From Ceratopteris richardii (taxonomy: Eukaryota > Streptophyta > Polypodiopsida > Polypodiales > Pteridaceae): 64,000 bases of DNA. A program made the position numbers and the translations under genes. Shown here piece by piece: positions 58,450 to 64,000 of this stretch. Location: positions 106,887,979-106,951,978 of the forward strand of contig CM035430.1 of NCBI GenBank assembly GCA_020310875.1, in the 5' to 3' direction. The notes under the pieces were generated by a model that worked only from the letters and a program-made list of their open reading frames with translations, made no database searches and was not told the origin of the DNA. Positions within the stretch are counted from its first letter, which is position 1, and each line of letters starts with the position of its first letter.

Positions 58450-59169
58450 ATGGAGGTAAACCTAAAGCTAAGTGCCCATGAAGGTGATGAAGTCAAGGAC
58501 ATTACATGTTATCAAAGTATGGTGGGTAGCTTGAACTATGCTACCTTAACAAGGATAGATATTGCATATGGAGTTAGTGTGCTAAGTCAATTTATGCACA
58601 AGCCAAGGATACCTCACTTAGAGGCTGCCAAGAGAATCTTGAAGTATCTCAAGGATACACAGAACCATGGTTTGTATTTCCCTTACACTTCAGATATTGA
58701 TATCAAAATTTATTCAGATGCAGATTGGGCAGGATGCAAGGATGATAGGAGGAGCACTTCTGGATATATTTCTTTTGCAGGTGACAAACCAATTTCATGG
58801 TCTTCAAAGAAGCAACCTACTGTTGCTTTGTCTTCCACAGAGGCAGAGTATAGAGGACTAGCTAATGCCACACAAGAAGCAATTTGGATTAAGCTTTTGT
58901 ATACAGAATTGGGCTTATTTACTAGGTCTCCAATTATCTTTGGAGATAATACAAGTTCTCTTGCAGCTAATCCTATTTACCATGCTAGGACCAAACACAT
59001 AGAAGTCCATTACCATTATGTGAGAGAGAAATTGATAAGCAAGGACATTCAACTTACCTATGTATCAACCAACATGCAATGTGCAGATTTGTTGACTAAA
59101 GCTTTGGATGGAAACAAACTTTGCAGGTTCAAATCCATGATTGGATTGCAGGATATACTTGAAGATTGA
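58450..59169 (+). pseudogene. Copia B RT thumb and RNase H
   Basis: In frame with the RT core across the single TAG. It begins with MEVNLKLSAHEGDEVKD and YQSMVGSLNYATLTRIDIAY, then RNase H: IYSDADWAGCKDDRRSTSGY, SWSSKKQPTVALSSTEAEYR, FGDNTSSLAANPIYHARTKH, IEVHYHYVREKL and ADLLTKALDGNKLCRFKSMI, the normal copia C-terminus. The stop lies about 40 bp before the purine tract. Confidence 0.9.
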
Positions 59170-59200
59170 AGATGAAGACTTAAGCCAAAATGTTTGGCTT

Positions 59201-59210
59201 GAGGGGGAGC
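59201..59210 (+). promoter_or_regulatory. Polypurine tract of B
   Basis: GAGGGGGAGC directly before the 3' LTR, the plus-strand priming site. Confidence 0.88.
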
Positions 59211-60267
59211 TGTTGGTGTAAATTGCAAGCCTACACATTTGGCTCAAAGGATGCATTGAAGTCCATACACACATGAAGAAGCATAGGAACATATGCTAGT
59301 GGTTAATTACCACTTTACCTCATTGTAAAAGTCAAATTGACTTGGAATCTCTTGTAATCACCTACCAAAATGATTCGAGGAAAAATTAGTTGTTTGATTG
59401 AAAGAATATCTCCAAGCATTTAGGAGCTTGATCATAGGGAGCCAAAAGTTTGAATTTGAATGCAAATTTTTAGTCATCTCTTATAAAACTGGACATGAAA
59501 AGTCGCGGGCAAGAGTGAGCACTCCCGAGCGTAGCATTACTGATTTTTGAGTGTGTGTGAGGTCTACACTCAAGCCCACACCTCTCTATACCATTTGGCA
59601 ATGGAATTCATGCCAATGGAGTTGTATACCAATGTTCATTAATACATACATTCATATTGTCCATCTTAGAGTTCTCTGTTAGTCTACTCAAAAGTCTGTC
59701 AACTTGTCAAGGGCATATCTCGGTCAATTCTTCACCAAATTCAGTGATTCAAAGCTTGTTGGATTCAGCTTGAATTAGTCTACATGCTATCAATGTTTGA
59801 AGACATTCTATTCAGCCATTTTGGAGAACTCTACGTCGAGGTGAACTCTGGTCATTTTCTACTACAGTCCTAAAAAGTCGGGGGTATAGCTTAACTTGCT
59901 AAATTGATTTCTCTTAGCATAGTTTATCATTTTACATCATTACACTATATATAGGTAGCTTACTAAGCTAATTAGATACCTCTAAAAGGAAGTTTTCCAA
60001 TTCCTACTGTGCTGGTCATATTGAGCAAAATACTAAGGAGGTGTCAAGACTAAAATAGAAGTTTTTCTTGAGTTTGTGACTTCCAAAGTTATCTGTTTTG
60101 ATTCAATCATTGCACACATCATTTCCGAAGGACATAGGACATTTTATGGTGTCATTGGAAAGCTAAGGAGGTCTAGTTATCAACTCTGAAGCAAAAGAGG
60201 GATGGTACAAAGCAAGTTTAGCAGTACCTACTCAGTCTCTTGAAGCATCCATCCATCTATCCCAACA
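59211..60267 (+). repeat. 3' LTR of B
   Basis: 1057 bp, TGTTGGTGTAAATTGC to CTATCCCAACA, aligned to the 5' LTR without gaps. Confidence 0.95.
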
Positions 60268-62240
60268 TTTATGTGCTTCAAACAGTTTTTGGTTTTGACT
60301 GAAAATCTGTCAATATGTAAAATGGGTACCTTGCATTCTTATCGAGGGGGAAATATATGTCTTTTGACTTTAATGCATTTATGGCTGAATGTGGGATAAA
60401 ACATGAGTGTACACTGCCATATACACCTCAACAAAATGGAGTTGCTAAAAGGAAGAACATTTCACTCATGGAGATGGCGAGGTGTATGGCCAAGAGTTAG
60501 GCTTTACCACATAGTTTCTTGCTTGAGGATATTATGTGTGCAACATATGTAGTTAACACATGGCCCACTAAAGCATTGTAGTCTATCACTCCATATGAGG
60601 CTTGGCATGGTCGTAAGCTATCTGTTGCTCACCTACATGTTTTTGGTTGTCTGGCATATGCATTAATGCCTAAACAACAACAAAGGAAATTGGATGATAA
60701 ATTACTAAAATGTATTTTTGTTGGGTACAATTCTAAAAGCAAAAGCTATCGTATGTATCATCCACAGACAAAACACATTTTGGTTAGCCATGATGTTTTT
60801 GTGGAAGATGCTATTCAAGCATTATTTTCATGTACTAAGGAGACATTAGTTAGCTCCAAAGACATGTATGACACTTTGTTGCCTCTTTTTGAAAATGGAC
60901 AGTCTAGTGCTAGTCCCAATGAAGCAACTTCTCAGCCTTTACAAGTTTCTTGTGATGATGCAGATTGTTGCATTTCTGATGCAAATTTATATGATGCACT
61001 TGTTGATGAGAGAGCTAATATTGAGGAGGCAAAAACTATGCAAAAATGGCTAGTGTAGACTTTGCATGGGAACAAATTAGATGCACGTCTATCATATCGT
61101 ACTCGTTCTGGCTTTCATATTGCTTCTTTTGCATTAGAGTGCTATGCTATGGCTGCCTCTAGTCTCTGTGATGAGAATGAGCCTGTGTTGTTTGATGAAG
61201 CACAAAATTTTGAAAATTGGATGGCTGTTATGCAATCAGAGTATGATACTATCATGAAAAATGGTACCTCGTCTTAATGTGACTTGCCTCCTAGCAAGAA
61301 GGCCATTGGCACTAAGTGGGTATACAAGCTGAAGAATAAGCCTAATGGAACAATTGACACGTATAAGAACATGCTTGTTGCAAAGGTTATGTTCAGGAAA
61401 GAGGCATTGATTTTGATGAGACCTTTGCTCCTACATGCCGAATGACTACTGTTCAGAGCATCTGTGCATTTGCAGCTCATCGTGCTTGGAATGTACATGA
61501 GTTGGACATTAAAACTGCATTTTTGAATGGTGACTTGCATGAAGAAGTGTATGTTTTTTAGCCCCGTGGCTTTGTGGAGAAAGGGCATGAAAACAAAGTG
61601 TGCAGGTTGAAGAAGGCATTATATGGTTTAAAGCAAGCACCATGTGCTTGTTATGAAAAGATACATGCCTATCTAATTGCATATGGTTTTGAGAACAATC
61701 CAATTGAAAGCACCTTATACGTTAAGCAAGCAAATGATGTGCTTTTGATCATTTTTTTTTATGTTGATGACATGCTGCTCACTGGTCCTCATGAGAAGCA
61801 TATTGCTGATTTTAAGGTTGATTTTCATGCCTCATTTGAGATGTCAGATTTGGGGCATTTCCATCATTATTTGGGCATTCATTTTATGCACGTTGATGGT
61901 GGAATAACTTTGTGTCAAAAAAATATATTGACACATTATTACAAAATTTTGGCCCTGAAGACTATAAACCTATTGCCACTCCTATGGAGACATGTTTACA
62001 ATTGAGTCTTCAAGATGTTGGAACTGCATTTGATGCTGTTATCTATCAGTAGGCTGTTGGATGCTTGATTTAAATATGCATTACTCGGCTAGATATTTAG
62101 TTGGTTGTCTCACAGATGAGCAGGTTTATGCATTACCCAGGTGTCAAGCATTGGCACGAGGTTAAGCACATCTTTTGCTACTTGAGTGGTACCCGACTAC
62201 TTGGAATGTTTTATCCCAAAGGGGCATCACTATTGTTGAG
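60268..62240 (+). mobile_element. Copia A3, 3' part, cut by a microsatellite
   Basis: Starts with the TTTAT duplication and resumes integrase where A3 was split. It continues through reverse transcriptase into the first part of RNase H and fades near 62240, where the hexamer array begins. The 3' LTR is not in the window. Confidence 0.9.
60273..62240 (+). pseudogene. Copia A3 integrase C-terminal part, RT, partial RNase H
   Basis: Integrase resumes near 60273 (PYTPQQNGVAKRKN at about 60418; KCIFVGYNSKSKSYRMYHP at about 60709). The linker has ENWMAVMQSEYD. Reverse transcriptase shows WVYKLK, VHELDIKTAFLNGDLHEEVY, RLKKALYGLKQAPCACYEK and FYVDDMLLTGPHEKHIADFK. RNase H begins with [20 protein letters not shown] and breaks off near 62240. 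Stops at about 61057, 61275 and 61559, and several shifts, disable it. Confidence 0.87.
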
Positions 62241-62257
62241 ATATCAAGCTCAACATA

Positions 62258-64000
<1,743 letters not shown>

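Larger units (their letters stand above)
53876..60267 (+). mobile_element. Complete Ty1/copia element B nested in A3
   Basis: 6392 bp with both LTRs of 1057 bp (53876-54932; 59211-60267), a perfect initiator-Met primer site, a purine tract and a full set of gag-pol domains in copia order. The LTRs have no length difference and roughly 3-4 percent substitutions by eye, which makes this among the youngest insertions here. It is flanked by TTTAT on both sides and splits the integrase gene of A3. Coding is broken by three stops and one frameshift. Confidence 0.96.

Overview
The window looks like nuclear DNA from a vascular land plant with a large, transposon-rich genome. The evidence is an 18-exon cycloartenol synthase gene with plant-type GT-AG introns, many Ty1/copia elements with initiator-Met tRNA primer sites, CACTA and hAT transposons, a tRNA-Asp-primed LTR element, a plastid 16S rRNA fragment and long microsatellites. 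The species cannot be fixed from sequence; a fern or gymnosperm would fit the transposon load, but that is inference.

Layout. 1-1581: internally deleted copia (family A) on the minus strand. 1.6-2.0 kb: tRNA-like SINE heads. 2.05-6.2 kb: AT-rich, no gene. 6.2-6.5 kb: broken transposon-like coding relic. 6.7-10.8 kb: minus-strand copia F, nearly open. 11.08 kb: 5S rRNA-derived fragment. 11.3-16.9 kb: AT/GT-rich degenerate satellite holding a complete 3.59-kb CACTA element (12076-15665). 16.9-17.2 kb: end of a second CACTA. 17.2-19.4 kb: minus-strand LTR element C full of AATCG palindromes. 19.4-23.6 kb: degraded copia A2. 24.8-46.7 kb: cycloartenol synthase gene. Its 14.9-kb intron 11 holds a LINE relic and an 11.4-kb hAT-like composite (33399-44831), which appears to have landed beside or in a plastid 16S fragment. 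46.9-48.3 kb: possible LINE relic. 48.3-51.5 kb: no gene, a 42-bp poly-C run and small duplications. 51.6-62.2 kb: copia A3, split by a complete copia B (53876-60267) with 1057-bp LTRs and a TTTAT target duplication. 62.26 kb to the window end: an (ACATAT/ACGTAT) hexamer array.

The only host gene I can support is the sterol-pathway cyclase. Its 18 exons join in phase to 2295 bases (764 residues plus stop), with no break seen. All other coding sequence is transposon-derived, and almost all of it carries stops or frameshifts. I found no clear unknown defence, biosynthetic or RNA system. The most unusual items are the nested intron 11, the CACTA with a readable empty site, the AATCG-palindrome LTR element and the 5S-derived fragment.
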